Part shown: positions 1-12,748 of the stretch, piece by piece
How positions within the stretch are numbered: position 1 is the stretch's first letter
Layout: each line of letters opens with the position of its first letter
Origin: Arachis hypogaea
Taxonomy: Eukaryota; Streptophyta; Magnoliopsida; Fabales; Fabaceae
DNA: 64,000 nucleotides
Reading direction: 5' to 3'
Assembly (NCBI RefSeq): GCF_003086295.3
Contig: NC_092042.1
Location: forward strand, 41,525,419-41,589,418
Position numbers and translations under genes: made by a program
The notes under the pieces: model-generated
Seen by the model: only the letters and a program-made list of their open reading frames with translations
Database searches by the model: none
Told to the model about the DNA's origin: nothing

Positions 1-1703
1 AAGTCCATGTCCTTTTGGAGTAGGCGTGATAATGGCAATGCAATCTTGTTGAAATTCTTGATAAAGTGCCTATAAAATCCTGCATGTCCCAAAAAGGAAC
101 GGACCTCCCTCACATATGAGGGGTGAGATAAACTGGTAATGACATTAGCCTTGGCAGGGTCCACAGAAATGTCCTTGTCAGAAACTACATGTCCTAACAC
201 TATGCCTTGTTTTACCTTGAAATGACACTTTTTAAAATTTAGAACAAGGTTAATGTCAACACACCTAGCTAAGACATTGGCCAAGTTCTCTAAACAACTA
301 TCAAATAAAGTTCCATGCACACTAAAGTCATCCATAAAGACTTCCAGACAACCCTTCATATGATCGGAAAAGACACTTGTCATGCACCGCTGAAACGTGG
401 CAGGTGCATTGCATAGCCCAAATGGCATCTTTTTGTAAGCAAAGGTTCCAAAGGGACAAGTAAATGTGGTCTTTTCCTTATCCTCAAGAGCAATGTGAAT
501 CTGGAAGTATCCAGTAAAACCATCAAGAAAGCAATAATGGGATTTACCCGCAAGTCGGTCCAACATTTGGTCAATGCATGGCAAAAGGTAATGGTCTTTC
601 CTTGTTGCAGCATTCAACCTCCTATAATCGATGCATACTCGCCAAGCATTTTGTACTCTTGTGTTGACCACTTCACCATCTTCCTTCTTGATGGCAGTGA
701 TGCCCGATTTCTTTAGGACAACTTGGACCGGACTTACCCATTCACTGTCAGAAATCGGGTATATGATACCCGCATCAAGTAGCCTTGTGACTTCTTTTTT
801 CACCACATCAAGGATAGTTGGGTTGAGTCTTCTTTGGGGTTGTCTAACCGGCCGAGCTCCTTCTTGGAGAAAGATACGATGCATTCACATATGTGGATCA
901 ATTGCCATAATGTCACCCAAGCTCCAACCGATTGCTTTCTTGTGCTTCCTTAGGACCTCTATGAGCTTCTCCTCTTCTTGGCTAGAGAGCTCATTAGCAA
1001 TAATGACCGGAATCTCTTGATTGTCACCAAGGAATGCATACTTCAAATGAGATGGAAGAGGCTTCAATTCACTTTTTACCTCCAATTGGGGTTCTTTGTC
1101 ACCAAGCTCATGGGATTCATTCTCAACAATTTTCCCTTGTTCACCCTCTTGATCATCCTTCTCCTCAACAATAAGGTAGCATAGCTCATTGTGATCTTCG
1201 CTTTGCACTTCCGCTACTACCTCATCAATTACATCACATCGGAGAATGGAATGCTCTTCGAGTGGGTGTTTCATGGCTTCCTCCAAGTTGAACTAGATTG
1301 TCTTTTCTCCAACCTCAAAAGAATATGTACCGGTGAAGGCATCCAACTTGAATTTAGAGGTCTTCAAGAAGGTTTTACCAAGTAGAACGGAGGAAGAACT
1401 TCTACTCTCTGTTGGTGGCATTTCAAGGATATAGAAGTCAACCGGGAATACTAAATTCTTGATTGCCACAAGTACATCTTCGGCTATACCCATCACAGTA
1501 ATCACACTCTTGTCGGCTAAGCCAAACTTTGCAGCCGACCTTTTCAAAGGAGCCAAATTCAACCTTGCAAACACTGAGAATGGCATGATGCTCACACAAT
1601 CTCCTAAATCGCACATACAGTCATGAAAAATAACTCCACCAATATGACAAGAAACCAAACAAGGTCCAAGATCACCAAACTTTTTAGGAATAGGCTTCAT
1701 CAA
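1..1703 (-). pseudogene. pol: Protease-reverse transcriptase part of element A polyprotein (broken, runs off edge)
   Basis: One frame runs from 1703 to the left edge. The aspartic protease comes first, with active-site context CDLGDCVSIMP, where families normally show DLGA or DLGS, so Ala is replaced by Asp next to the catalytic motif. A linker with KPLPSHLKYAFLG follows, then reverse transcriptase: RRLNP near 815, CIDYRRLN near 630, and the catalytic FMDD box at 327-338. Two in-frame stops interrupt it: TAG at 1293-1295, where relatives have Gln before FNLEEAMKH, and TGA at 885-887, where relatives have Cys before MHRI. It is non-functional here. The frame before 1703 is shifted by about one lost G near 1710, which separates it from gag. 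Confidence 0.92.
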
Positions 1704-3730
1704 TGCAGAAATAGAACTACCAATGTCAATGTCTCAATCTCACCTATCCTATCCTTGTGTGTGCACAAGTCTTTCAAAAATTTTGCATATTTCGGAATTT
1801 GTTGAATGACGTAAAGAAGTGGGATGGTTACCTCAACTTTCTTGAATACTTGAAGCATGTTCAAATCAAACTCTGGGGCTTTCTTGGCTTTCTTTATCAT
1901 GGAAGGAAACGGAAGAGGAATGGATTCATCCATTGTAGCTTTCCTCTTGGGTTCCTTGAGGCTCACTTCTTCCTCTTCTTGCCTTGTGCTCATCTCCTTC
2001 TCTTCTTGTGGAGCTTCAACAATCACTTCCTCCTCATGAATGTCTTCCAAGGCCCTAGGAAGTATCTCCTCTAATGTAGTCCCCGACCGTAGTGTAATGG
2101 CATTGAGTGCACCTTTTGGGTTTGGAATGGGCTGGGATGGAAGGTTAGAAGAGCTTGAGGGTTGGTTGGTATTGTTGGAAGATGGCGAAGCCAATCTTGA
2201 GATCATCTCGGTGAGGTTGGCTAATTGAGCACTCATGCTACCACATTGAGCATTTGTGGCACTAAATTGAGCCTTGCTATTCTCTTCATTCTTAAGCTCA
2301 TTAACTTGGTTGGTGGAAGAAGAAGAGGCTTGGTTGGTTTGGTGTCTTTGATGTAGAACTTGGTATTTAGGGTAATTGTTTTGGTGATTTTGGTTGGCTT
2401 GATGGTTGTTGTTGTTATGGTGTTGGGATGAAGATTGGTAGTTATTGTTGTGGTGAGAAGAAGAGTTGTTCCATATTTGATTTTGATGGTTCCCTTGTGC
2501 ATTATCCGTCTACCCTTGATTGGAGTTATTGCCATGAGAGTAATTGTTGTGGCCTTGGTTTTGGTAGGGTGGACGATTGTTATAGTTCACATTGGCTACG
2601 GCTAGGGTGTACTCCTCTTGAATTTGGTGGCACTGATCGGTGTAATGTGTGGTGCTAGAACACAAGACACATATTCTAGGAGGTCCTTCAATTCGAGGAA
2701 CTTGAGGTGAAGGTTGAATAGCTTGGATGGAATAGAATGCCTTTTGCTCCTTATGCATCTCAGTGAGGATGATAGTCATATCCCCAAGCACTTTGGTCAA
2801 ACTTGCTTCAGAAGGGGATGCTTCCGTCACACCCTTGAGGGGGCTGCTCCTCACCCTTACGTGTTGTGTAGCATTGGCAACATCATTTATCAAGCTCCAT
2901 GCTTCTGCCTCCGTCTTCTTTTTGGAAAGGGAACCACCATTAGAAGTGGTGAGTAGTCTTCTATCTTTCGCACAAAGACCTCAGGTAAAATAACTTATGA
3001 GCAAGTGTGTGTTCAACCCATGGTGGGGGTAAGTCTCTAATAACCTCTTGAATTGACTCCAATACTCATACAAGGTCTCTTGATCTCTCTGCATCATACC
3101 CGAGATCTCCTTCTGGATGTGGTCGGTCTTTTCTGGCAAGAAGAACTTGTCTAAAAACTCTCTTCTCAAGGAATCCCAATTCGTCACTATCTCATCCGGT
3201 TGGGAATAATACCACTCTTTCGCTTGTCCTTCAAGGGAGAAAGGGAAGGAAAAGACCATAATGGCAATCTCATCGGCCCCATGTCTCCGAGCCATGGCAT
3301 AAGCTACTTGAAAATCTCTCAGATGTCTGATGGGGTCTTGACCCGGAAGCCCATGATACTTAGGAAACAAGTTGATCAAGCTATTCTTCAATTCAAAGTT
3401 CGGGTCAAGATTGGGGAACCTCGTTTGCAATGGTGGAAGAATGAGGTCCATCGCCCCTTGTTCATGCAAAGTAATCTTACGTGACTCCGCCATGTGAGGT
3501 TCACCTGTGGAATGCGAAGATGTATCAGTAGTACCAACAGAAGAATAAGAGGTAGTGGATTCCAAGTCGCTCTCAGACCCGTCTAGTGATTCGGTATGCT
3601 CCTCAAGTGAGGCCGAAGTACTAGCCGTATAGTCCAACCGACGCCTAGCTTGCCGGGTGTGTAACAAAGTCCTTTCAATCTCTAAATCAAGCTCGGCTAA
3701 GCTAGCGTTTGGTTGGGACCGAGTCATCAA
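1704..3730 (-). pseudogene. gag: Gag of element A, with a CCHC zinc knuckle (broken)
   Basis: The frame opens with MMTRSQPNASLAELDLE at 3730, 125 bp after the primer site. The retrotransposon-gag core (FPKYHGLPG, LRDFQVAYAMA, EFLDKFFLP) gives the capsid-like domain. Two in-frame stops break it: TGA at 2981 after LLISYFT and TAG at 2510 after NSNQG; reading past both restores family-like sequence in the same frame. A nucleocapsid zinc knuckle C-x2-C-x4-H-x4-C (CVLCSSTTHYTDQC) lies at about 2630-2671. An Asn/Gln-rich stretch follows, then a Lys/Glu-rich linker to protease. The frame is lost near 1710. The athila-type gag in this window that keeps the CCHC knuckle is this one; the other families lack it. 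Confidence 0.88.
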
Positions 3731-3854
3731 ACTTGAGAGTCATAGCTCATATACACAAGAAATATAAACTAATAACAAAATATGGAAAGCAAATAAACTA
3801 TCTACACTATTCACATATTCACATAACCAATGCTAAGGCATACGTCGCAACCAT

Positions 3855-3872
3855 TCCCCGGCAACGGCGCCA
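3855..3872 (-). other. Primer-binding site, tRNA-Asp type (element A)
   Basis: The plus strand reads tccccggcaacggcgcca, the 3' end of plant tRNA-Asp(GUC), so the element RNA (minus strand) is complementary to that tRNA. It sits 6 bp from the LTR edge, the normal place for minus-strand DNA priming. This is not a tRNA gene; only the last 18 bases are present. Confidence 0.9.
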
Positions 3873-3878
3873 AAAATT

Positions 3879-5131
3879 TGACGAAGAATATTTCCGTATG
3901 GTTAGGAATTTCACACAAAATAATTCCCGTTGATAGTATAGTTCCCAACCAACTAGCAATACTCAAATCAAATTTAAAAGAGGGATTTGGTTGTCACAAG
4001 TTCAACCCCAATACAAGTTAACCGAAGTATTCAACCTCGGGTCATCTCACGAAGAATGGGCAAACATTGCATTAACATTGGTTGGAAATTCGGGGTTGTA
4101 AATCATGATCACAAAGCTAAACTGCTAAACTTATCATGCAAGGAAACTTAATATGCAAGAAACTAAATCAAGTAACCAAGCCAAGAGAGCATATAATCTA
4201 CTTCTACTTTAGAATTAAGCAATGAATTAAGGCTAGAACTAAACAAGTGAGATTTGGATTTTCAAATATGAATAATAAAAGGAACTCTTGGCTAAGCATG
4301 GGAATTAGGTCTCTATCCTTGTCTACAACCATAATGTGCTAATTATAAGGAACCAAACTCACTAAGTCTACCTCCAAGAACCTTAAGTACGTAACATCTA
4401 CTCCTAGGTTTGAGGTACGTCAAGTGACTTGATCAATTTCAACCCATAACTCCCAACCAATCTACTAATTAGATTAGTAGTGGGTTGGTGTCAATGGGTA
4501 TTAACTTGACCACTAAGGGTTCTCCAATCAACAATCCAATGAGACCCAATGAGTGATCCCCCCCTTTTCCCCTACAATCCTTGGGTCTTTTCCCTTTAGA
4601 GTGTTCTTGGAATTGGGCCTGGAAAGCCTCAGAAATCGCCAGCCACGATTTCTTTAATGAGGTCACGTGCTGGTCGCGATGCGTACGCGCCAAGTGCGCG
4701 TGCACGTCGATGGGCTCCTCAATCCACGTGTAAAAGCATGGTGCACGCGCACGTCGATGGGCTTCTTCCAATGTTCGCAAAAGCGCCAGTTGTGCGCGTC
4801 GGTTCCCATCAGCACGCATCCACGCGTACGCGCAGGGCGCGCGTGTGCGTCGATGCCTAAACTCCAAAACTCCAAAGCTCCATGTTTCCTCACTTGTGCA
4901 TGCTTCCTTTCCATCTTCTAGACCAATCTTACCCTGTAAACTCTGAAATCACTTAGTGGTAATAGAAGAGATCAAAATATGGCAATTTCGGGTCAAATAA
5001 GCATGTTTTCAATTACAAGGTAAAATAAGGACGAAAACACAAAACCATGCATTTTATGTGGATAAGTGCGGAAAGTATTGACAAAATCTCCTCAAATCAG
5101 CACAAGATAAACCACAAAATTGGGGTTATCA
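3879..5131 (-). repeat. 5' LTR of element A
   Basis: About 1.25 kb, bounded TG (3879) to CA (5131) on the plus strand. It shares layout and end sequences with the two solo LTRs at 43297-44558 and 38134-39669: a ...aagtataattct/aaccaac-like start region and an end in cacaagataaaccacaaaat...ttatca. It contains CpG-rich short repeats at 4665-4860. The long ORFs seen here in several frames are by-products of that GC-rich repeat. Confidence 0.85.
4665..4860. repeat. CpG-rich palindromic short repeats inside the element A LTR
   Basis: Repeated self-complementary cores occur: gcgtacgc, gtgcacgcgcac, acgcgt, gcgcgc, with cgtcgatgggc between them. The block is strikingly GC-rich against an AT-rich background. 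Similar blocks lie at the equivalent place in the LTRs at 39240-39370, 44128-44262 and 48560-48975. Confidence 0.8.
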
Positions 5132-5345
5132 AGCGCTAGACGCTGGTGTTTGTGCACTGGGCACCGATGGAAAAGAATGGTGGCGTGCATGGCTCATACT
5201 TAACATCCACTATAAATATATGCATATCATTCTGAAACTCTATATGTTAGCTTTCTAACGCCATTAGAACTACCTCATTTGGACCTCTATAACTCAAGTT
5301 ATGATTACTTGAGTATGAAGAAGTCAAGATCAGCATTTGCAAATT
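5132..5345 (-). repeat. Remnant of another LTR cut by element A
   Basis: The stretch at 5240-5310 (tagctttctaacgccatta, ggacctctataactcaagtt) matches in order the conserved LTR block seen at 16890-16940 in the Athila copies (ctttccaacgccgttgag, ggactcctgtagctcc). It reads in the same orientation. Its left part is lost at the element A border. Confidence 0.55.
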
Positions 5346-6179
5346 ACTCTTTAGTTGTAAATTTTTTTTGATAATATAAGTTGAATCCACAATAATTTTA
5401 AAACAGCTCCAAATTTATGTTTAATTATTAAAACTTCATTTAAATTATAAAAACATAAAAAAAGCTTTAATTTAAAGGATAAGAAAACTACTAAAAAACA
5501 TATAAAAAATTACTAAAAATATCAAGGCATCAGTTTCTAAACAGTTACTTATGAGTTAACACACATTGGAAGCGACTACTTGAAATTATATATCCAGAAA
5601 CATTAAGGTGAGGGCTAGAAACATTGAGGAGTACCTTGTATAATGGTGAGGGTTGAGCAACAATGAGAGTTACAAGAGAAGGACAGTTACGGGTTGTCAG
5701 GGGAGAGGCAGCGATGGGTGCTGATCTATGAAGGGAGAAGTGACGACTTAATATTTGTGAGAGAGAGCGAGCATCAGCGAAGTGTTTGCAAGAGAGAGTG
5801 AGAGTTGAGGGAGTCTTTGCAACGAGAGAGTGAGCATGGATGGAAGATTACGGGTTTACAGCGCCGACGGAGGGAGTGCTGACAAAGGGAGCACCGACAA
5901 AGGGATTGTGAGAGAGGGTGGGAGTAAGGTTGACCAATGAGGGTTGAAGGGAGCACCAACAAGATAATGATGAATTCTGTTTTTTTTTTTTAAATTATTG
6001 TGTTTCTCAAGGTTGAGGCTCTTTTTTCTCAATAAAGATGAATCTGGTGAAGTGGAGGTTGAACGAGAGTAGAGTAAATTGAGAAGGACTTTTTTCTCAA
6101 TGACCAAAAGTGTACTAAGAACAAAATTGAGAAAAATCTAGATTTTTGGTAGAAACTTTGTAGTCATGATTTTTTTGGA
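5346..6179. other. Intergenic sequence, no gene seen
   Basis: AT-rich to 5560, then a purine-rich stretch (5690-5960) with gagagagtgag-like simple sequence. The short ORFs here have no recognisable protein features. Confidence 0.5.
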
Positions 6180-6434
6180 TTTTCAAATATTTACAGGAAA
6201 TGGCCATTTTTGGGCACACTTTAAAAATGTGTCTATAACAAATATTATTGGTCACATTTTAAAAATGAGCCAATCTTTTTTTATGGCCATACTTTAATAA
6301 GTGTGACATTTAAAATGTGATCAAATCATTAATCAATTGCTAATCTTATAAAAACGTAACTATCATGCTTTTCAACCATGCTTTTGAAGCGTTAAAAGAA
6401 AAAAGTGTCGCGACAAGATTTTTTTCTTATAGTG
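6180..6434. mobile_element. CACTA-like transposon terminus with subterminal repeats (partial)
   Basis: At 6434 the minus strand starts CACTATAAGAAAAAAAT, the usual form of a CACTA-superfamily end (CACTA...AAGAAA). Inside it lie repeated self-complementary blocks such as cacactttaaaaatgtg (about 6215), cacattttaaaaatgag (6242) and acatttaaaatgtga (about 6306), as expected for subterminal repeats. The opposite end was not found, so the length is unknown. Confidence 0.4.
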
Positions 6435-6800
6435 TATAATGAAAATTGCTAGCTCGAACCCAAATAAGCAAGTACACATGAGCATCATCGATAGTTTGGA
6501 GAGATCGTTAACTCTTAACGAAATATCCCTTCTGTATTGGTAATTAACAGTAAACCATTATATGTAAATAAACCATTTTTTTTTTTAGTCACCAAAAAAC
6601 AAAATTATCATTGTAAAGAAAGATAAACTTCAATTTCAATTAATAAAATTAATAATAAATTTATTTTCTTTTTCAATTACAATATCAATAAGCATAACAT
6701 CTGGAAATAATAATTAATATTATAAATGGGATAAATAATTAAGATTCTCAAAAATACAAATAAGACGAATATTATGATATAAAAATTATTTTTTTACGTG

Positions 6801-6862
<62 letters not shown>
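6801..6862. repeat. (ATA)n microsatellite, about 20 units
   Basis: An uninterrupted ATA/AAT trinucleotide run of about 62 bp in AT-rich intergenic DNA. It is likely to be polymorphic. Confidence 0.97.
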
Positions 6863-7739
6863 CTAATTTTAGTTTTTATCAATAGTCCTTAATATTAGTA
6901 GTTTAGAATCTAACCAATCCGAAAGAATCTTTCATAAAGTGACTTAATAATTATGTATGCATGTCATTAAGCAAGATCTAGTTGAATGCTTAATTACTTT
7001 AAATGAGCCAAATGCTCATTTGAAACCGTGATGCTAGATTATTAAGTTATTTTGGTAATCAAGTGTAATCAAATTATTCCAATAGTTTATTGACTTAGTA
7101 AAAATTAATTGAAAAAAAAAAAAGACATAAAAAGAAGAAAAAAGACTTGATGTTAACAGTGTTATCAAAGTTAGCAACACAAATGCATGCAATGGTGTAA
7201 AACACATTACGGCTTTAAACCATTGCATAATTATAGACAACAGTAGAAACCATTTTCTAAAAATTATTGTAAAATCGGTTTTTATTATGATTACAAAGAC
7301 AATTTTTTTTGGAAACATTGCTTTACATAAAAAACCATTGCCTATTATACTTGCCAAAACTGTTGTCTAAAATTTCAAGAATGTTTTTCTAATTTATGAC
7401 AATGGTTTTCGGTCGTTGTGTAAGGTCATATTTGTTATAGTAACAACTAATTTTTTGTGATATGTAACATAGTTAAAAAATATTATCATCATTTACTTTT
7501 AATTTTTTTTATAAAACTCTAAAAGAATTAAAAATAAAAATATTTTCAAAAATAGAAAGATACAACCTATGCCGTTCTAAACTTCTAATAGAAATCATTT
7601 CTCTAACAAACTCCAATAATCCTTCCATTAGAATCTAAAGAGGATCACGGAAGCGGGATTCGCGAAATGCGTTAAAAGTTTGTTATTGGAAAATTTTTAG
7701 GTATCTCAGAAATACTAATATTTCTGTGATTTTAGCTGT

Positions 7740-7741
<2 letters not shown>
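6863..7741. other. AT-rich intergenic DNA with a degenerate repeat block
   Basis: Between 7030 and 7430, variants of aaaccattgc recur (about 7215, 7248, 7330, 7395) and the block ends in ttgttatagta, like a decayed CACTA-type end. No coding sequence is credible. Confidence 0.35.

Positions 7742-7821
<80 letters not shown>
7742..7821. repeat. (TA)n microsatellite, about 40 units
   Basis: About 80 bp of perfect TA dinucleotide. It is self-complementary and able to extrude as a cruciform; length variation and assembly collapse are likely. Confidence 0.97.
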
Positions 7822-7824
<3 letters not shown>

Positions 7825-9218
7825 TGATGAGAGAGATCAACTCATAAATGCTAGGGGACAGTAACATTTGTGATTGGTAGCCATCAACTAGCCATCAATG
7901 ATGATTTGATGGTGTGAGATTGGTGTGAAATTTTATCCAATGACTCACCTTTCTCTGCTAGTTACATGCTGACTAAAATGCAATAAAATTGCTGGTCCTT
8001 AGATTTTTCCCTCATAAAATATCTAAAAGGCTACCTATTCTATTTGTGGATCTTACACTATTACACTCGAAGTTTATGCCCTCTAAAAACATGTGATAGT
8101 TATAGAAGAAAAAAAGTTGAGAACTATGCAAAAAGAAAGGACAAAAGAACACAATAGTAATGAAAATAAAATAAAAAAGGAAGATGAAGATGTCATTATG
8201 AAAAGGAAAAACAGGGAGTGATGAATGAAATGACAAGGAAAAAGGTGAAATTGAAAAAGTCAAGAGAGAAAATAAGCAAGCATAAAATACAAGTGTGAAA
8301 ATATCTATAAAGAACAATAGCGTTTTTTATGCATCGAACAAATAAAAGGATTATATCTATTTGCTCATTGCCATATCTTCATCATGTCATCTTTCTATTG
8401 AATATATGTGAAAGAATTTTTTTTTTTTTTGGATATATGTGAATCTATTCATATGTTGAGCATCGTTACGACATGTTTTTAAATCTCAATCATTGCTAAT
8501 GATTCTCTGATCCTGCCTAGTTTGTCAACCGGAAAATAATGTTCTCTCATCACAATTATTAAATGTGAATAATATTTATGAGGTTATGTTTGAATCGAAT
8601 AATTAGAGAAGATAATTTTTTTTATAAAAGAATTTAACACAATTAATTGAAATAAATAAAAAATAAAATAAAATAAAAAATATCTATAATTTTTTAATTA
8701 TTTTTAATATTATTATCAACAAATCTAGAAATAAACACAACTTCACTTTTTAAAGTTTAATCTATTGACCTCATAGCAATTTTTTAAATACCTAAAGCCT
8801 TTTTTAAAATATCATTTTATTCAATTCATCCAAATACTCTAAGTGATAGTAAAAAAAAATCCATCAACTGTTTTTTCTTTTGTAGTAACTGAGAATGTCC
8901 AGAGACTTCAAACAATATGAATTCAAGCACACTAAATCTGGGATGACAACATTTTATGAGGATTCAGATTATTGTATGTGCCAACCACTTTTTATTAAAA
9001 GAAGATAACTTTTCTTAGAGAACTGTCCGCACAAACCACTTAAACAAAAAAAATTTATTACAAAAACATCTTCCACCTCCATACCACCTAATTTTTTATA
9101 TATCATCTGCACTACTTTTCACTTAACTAAAGCAATCCCAGGTTTTATAAGTACAAATTTTGTAAGAACTAATTTATCGGCTTTATTCAAGACCTTAGTT
9201 TTCTATGAGTTGAGTTTT
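7822..9218. other. AT-rich intergenic DNA, nothing recognised
   Basis: I found no repeat family, RNA gene or convincing reading frame. The minus-strand ORF at 8012-8317 is low-complexity, Phe/Ser/Leu-rich and unlikely to be a gene. Confidence 0.5.
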
Positions 9219-9635
9219 ACTACAAAACATACTAAAAATTGTCGGATATACCATCAAAATCTGATAGTATAAAAGTCGCCAATAATTATTTACTGGCAGA
9301 TTTTAGAAATCTAATGTTCCGAGGGTAATTGCTTCAGAGTGGCCATTTTTATTTGTTATTACTGTTGAAAAAATCCTACGATAGATGAAATTGGCGGTGG
9401 AAGGAGACATGACAAAAAGTTGCTGTGGGACTCTCACGACAGTGGGGGCGATAGAGGAGGGTTGCAGCAGCCAAACGGAGGAGAAGAGAGGGAAAGAGAA
9501 GAGAGAAGAGGAGAATAGAGGGAAAGAGGATTCGCAGAATGAGAGAGAAAGAGTGCATTTCAAATTTTCCCCAAATTTATCGTTGGATTCACTGGCAAAA
9601 GATCTAAAAGTAATATAATACCCTAGCTATCAGAA
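9219..9635. mobile_element. CACTA-like repeat, left arm
   Basis: It begins actacaaaacatac, a plausible CACTA end lacking a clear first C. It contains atcaaaatctgatagta and tccgagggtaattg, matching in style tccgacggtaatgttgg and tccgatggtaatgtt at 13350-13435. I infer one element split by the LTR-like sequence 9636-13274. No transposase is visible. Confidence 0.4.
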
Positions 9636-10659
9636 TGTCACGCTTCCGACTGCGCCACTCCGATAGCTTGGATATTACGACGACTATAACATATTTAATA
9701 CTAGGGTAGGAGCCTGTTTAAAACTTAAAACCGTATAACCCGCAAAGAAAAGCTTTTTAATTGAAAACATAGATACATACATACAACCCAGATACAATAC
9801 TTACAAATCATTTATATATCTATAGTATTAACTTACAGAAGCATTGCATAATACAAATTCTATCCCTCTTACAAAATGTGTAAAAATAAAGGCGAGAAAA
9901 AACATAATATCTAAAACAATACAATACATCATATAAATATAAAAGAAATAAACTCTTTGTGCCTTCTTCGCCCATATCCTGAAAAGGAAACATCTGTAGG
10001 GGAGTGAGAACATCGTCCTCGCTAGTTCTCACTATAGGGTTAGAGAATTACTATAATAAAATACGTGAAATAAAACTGTTTTCAGAGTACAATGACTGTT
10101 GTTCGCCTTACATATCTTTTCAAAAACCAAAGATTTAGATTAAAAATTCCGAAATGCTTTTTAAAAGAGAAATCCAATAATTCTTCAAAATTCAAAACCT
10201 TTTCCTTTTGTATGAAATATTAAAAGTTTTTCTAAACAGTATGAATGACCAAGCTGTTCCAAGCATAAGTTCATTAAGTATATGCTAAACCTGTTTGATT
10301 TTTCATACTTTACTAAACCAAAAACACAAACCAATCACAGCCTTCGGCCCATCACATAATCAATCACGGCCCTAGGCCCAAACAACTCCATCAATATCCA
10401 ATTCACTACAATCTAATCAATTTCAGTCGCAGACATAAGTAAGAAGGTTCAAACACAATCAAAGCAATTACATCAAGTATAGCAATTAGCAGTTAAACCA
10501 AATTATTCACATAGGCAAACAAATTAAAATTTGCAAACCCAAACAATGTCACATAGATGCATATGATGAATGTCTATCCTATTAGCTTGTGATATCATTT
10601 GTCCGTCCATAAATGCCAACACAACACATCCTTTTGGATGTCGCCTTTCTACCACGTCT

Positions 10660-10846
10660 AAGGATATAGCGTCTGGCATGTTTTTGTTCCAAGGATATAG
10701 TGCCTGGCACACTTGCATGCATCATTCCGAAGATATAGTGCCTGAGACACTCTTGCGGCAGAAAATATTATCAATAATAATTCAATCACAGGGATATAGT
10801 GCTCTACACACTATCATTCCAAGGATATATTGCCTAGCACACTTTC
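10660..10846. repeat. Degenerate minisatellite with palindromic core GTGCCTGGCAC
   Basis: Five units of aaggatatagtgcctggcac type occur near 10663, 10693, 10731, 10791 and 10822. The spacing is about 30-60 bp. The core gtgcctggcac is a perfect inverted repeat about a central T; several units are degenerate. Confidence 0.75.
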
Positions 10847-12109
10847 AACATCTAACCAGTCCATCAACCTCAAATCATCATCAGTCATCACCATTTTCTC
10901 ATCTCAATTTCCTTTAAAATCAAAAATCCATTTCTTTCGTAACATTTCTCGAAACTCCAAACAACTTCAAAATCATATCAATTGTAAATCTCTTCCAAAA
11001 GTCATCAAAAGCATTCATTCTAAATCAAGATTTGGTAATAAGATTTCACAGCAAAGTCTTAAAATTTTAGGGGAAAATAACCTATCTTAATTCCTTAAAA
11101 TTTATTGAAAACCCTTAAAATTATAGCTTCTTTGTTTGAGTAAATAAAAATAGAATTTAATTTAAAACCGAATCAAATAAATCACAAGTCCCAAACCCAA
11201 TTCAAAACCAAATCACTTAAAACGAAACCAATCCATTTAAATTAAAACCACTTTCAGGTTCGCTCTTAAAACTAATTCTCTAACTTCTTCCAAAACGTCA
11301 CAACCAGAATTATTCAATCAAATTCCAATTTCCTTTAAATAATTCAATTCAAAACATAATTCATTATTATCTTAAATAATTCAAGTAAAATAATATAATT
11401 CTTAAATTCTTAATTTTCTAAATAATAGTTCAAACAAAGTCTCAGATTGTATAGAAATTTCGATAGCACCTCCCCTAAAATTTGGACTTTGTCACCCTTT
11501 TCAGGTCCCAACCAAATCCTTCCGCAACCCTTTCCAACGGGTTCAAGACCAAATCAATTCAAAATCAAGCTGATTCCAATAATTCATATCATCCTCATAT
11601 TTCAAGAAAATCAATTCAAAATAAGATCATTTTGAACGAATCTAACTTATTTCCAAAAATATTAAAGAAACAATTCAGCAACCGTCCATTTTACAAAACC
11701 AAACAATAATCCAATCAACGAAACAATCATATTCATCCAAAATATCCAGACAATACAAAAGACTTATACACTCACTAAAAGTGTATTTCTCACATCAATA
11801 TCTATTTATAACAATTTTAAATTATAAAATTGAGTTTTTAGAAAGAAACCCCTACCTCAACTCATCGAAACCATAACCCAAACGCGTTAACAGAACCTTT
11901 TCTCTCAACCCGAAATCAATGGCAATCACAACCTCATCCCCTATCCACTCCTGCAGCAACCCCAGCAACTTAAAAGAGACATGCAACAATCTGAACTAGA
12001 ACCTATATTGCCAAACCTCAGAGTTTTTTACCAAACATAATAGAATACTAATGCAGGGGTTTTTAAAACATAAATACTTACTGTAATAAGAAAAAGAAAT
12101 AGCAATGGT

Positions 12110-12640
12110 CGACTAGAACTTCGGCGACGGCGACTGTACCAACATGCAGTGACGATAAAGTTTCCAAAAACTTAAAATAATATAAACCAAACTCAAAACC
12201 TTCACTGGCAGTAGATCTCAGCAGCTGCAGCGGTGTTTCTCTGTGGTAGAGGCTCGGCCACGGCGACGCAGCTCCCAGTAGTAGCGGCGACGACGGCAAA
12301 GCACCAACGGCGGCAACAGAAATGATGAGGAACGGCGACAAAGGCGCGGTGGTTCCAAGCCCGCGACCCTCTCTCTGACTCACGAGCCTTCTCTCCTCGC
12401 GGCTCTGCTCTCGACAGTGACGTGACGTCGTGGCGGCACGACGGATGGTGGCAACGACGCAGGTGACGTGATGATGGCAGCGAGCTGGAGCACGAACGGC
12501 GGTGGCTGTGGCAGTGGTCTCCCTCCTCCATCGGCGCTCCCTCTCTCTTTCTCAGATCTCCTCTCTTATAGGTCAGCAGCGGCGGCGACGGTGGCAATGA
12601 CGCCCACTGCGCCGCCTTCCCTTCTCCCCCCTCTCCTTCT
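12110..12640. other. GC-rich block, no supported gene
   Basis: cggcg/gcggcgacg-rich sequence gives overlapping Ser/Pro/Arg-rich ORFs in both strands (12078-12383, 12202-12597, 12468-12758). They overlap one another and show no domain, so they look like products of composition. A captured gene fragment is possible but unproven. Confidence 0.4.
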
Positions 12641-12685
12641 TTCCTTGGTCGCTTCCCTCTTCCCTTTTTCTTTATTTCTGTTTCA

Positions 12686-12748
12686 GTGTGTTGTGTGTTG
12701 TGTTTGCTTGTGTGTATGTGTTGGTGTGTGTGTATGTGTGATGGTGAG
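12686..12748. repeat. TG-rich imperfect microsatellite
   Basis: Imperfect gtgtgt/tgtgtat run of about 60 bp inside the long LTR-like sequence. Confidence 0.8.

Larger units (their letters stand above)
1..5131 (-). mobile_element. Element A: 5' portion of a degenerate Ty3/gypsy (Athila-like) retrotransposon
   Basis: Reading the minus strand, the order is 5' LTR (5131-3879), tRNA-Asp primer-binding site (3872-3855), gag, protease and the start of reverse transcriptase, which runs off the left edge. Gag and pol appear to have been one long reading frame, now broken by four nonsense codons and one frameshift. The 3' half and 3' LTR lie outside the window, so a target-site duplication cannot be tested; the five bases after the 5' LTR are agcgc. 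The tRNA-Asp primer and domain order fit the Athila/Tat branch; assignment to Athila rather than Tat is inference. Confidence 0.9.

Noticed and set aside
4469..4921. Overlapping Arg/His/Ala-rich ORFs
   Set aside because: They translate the CpG-rich repeats of an LTR in several frames; similar ORFs appear at 44016-44361 and 48559-48848 for the same reason.
7822..9218. Host gene or RNA gene in the largest element-free gap
   Set aside because: No splice-compatible coding stretch, RNA-gene signature or long open frame; AT-rich throughout.
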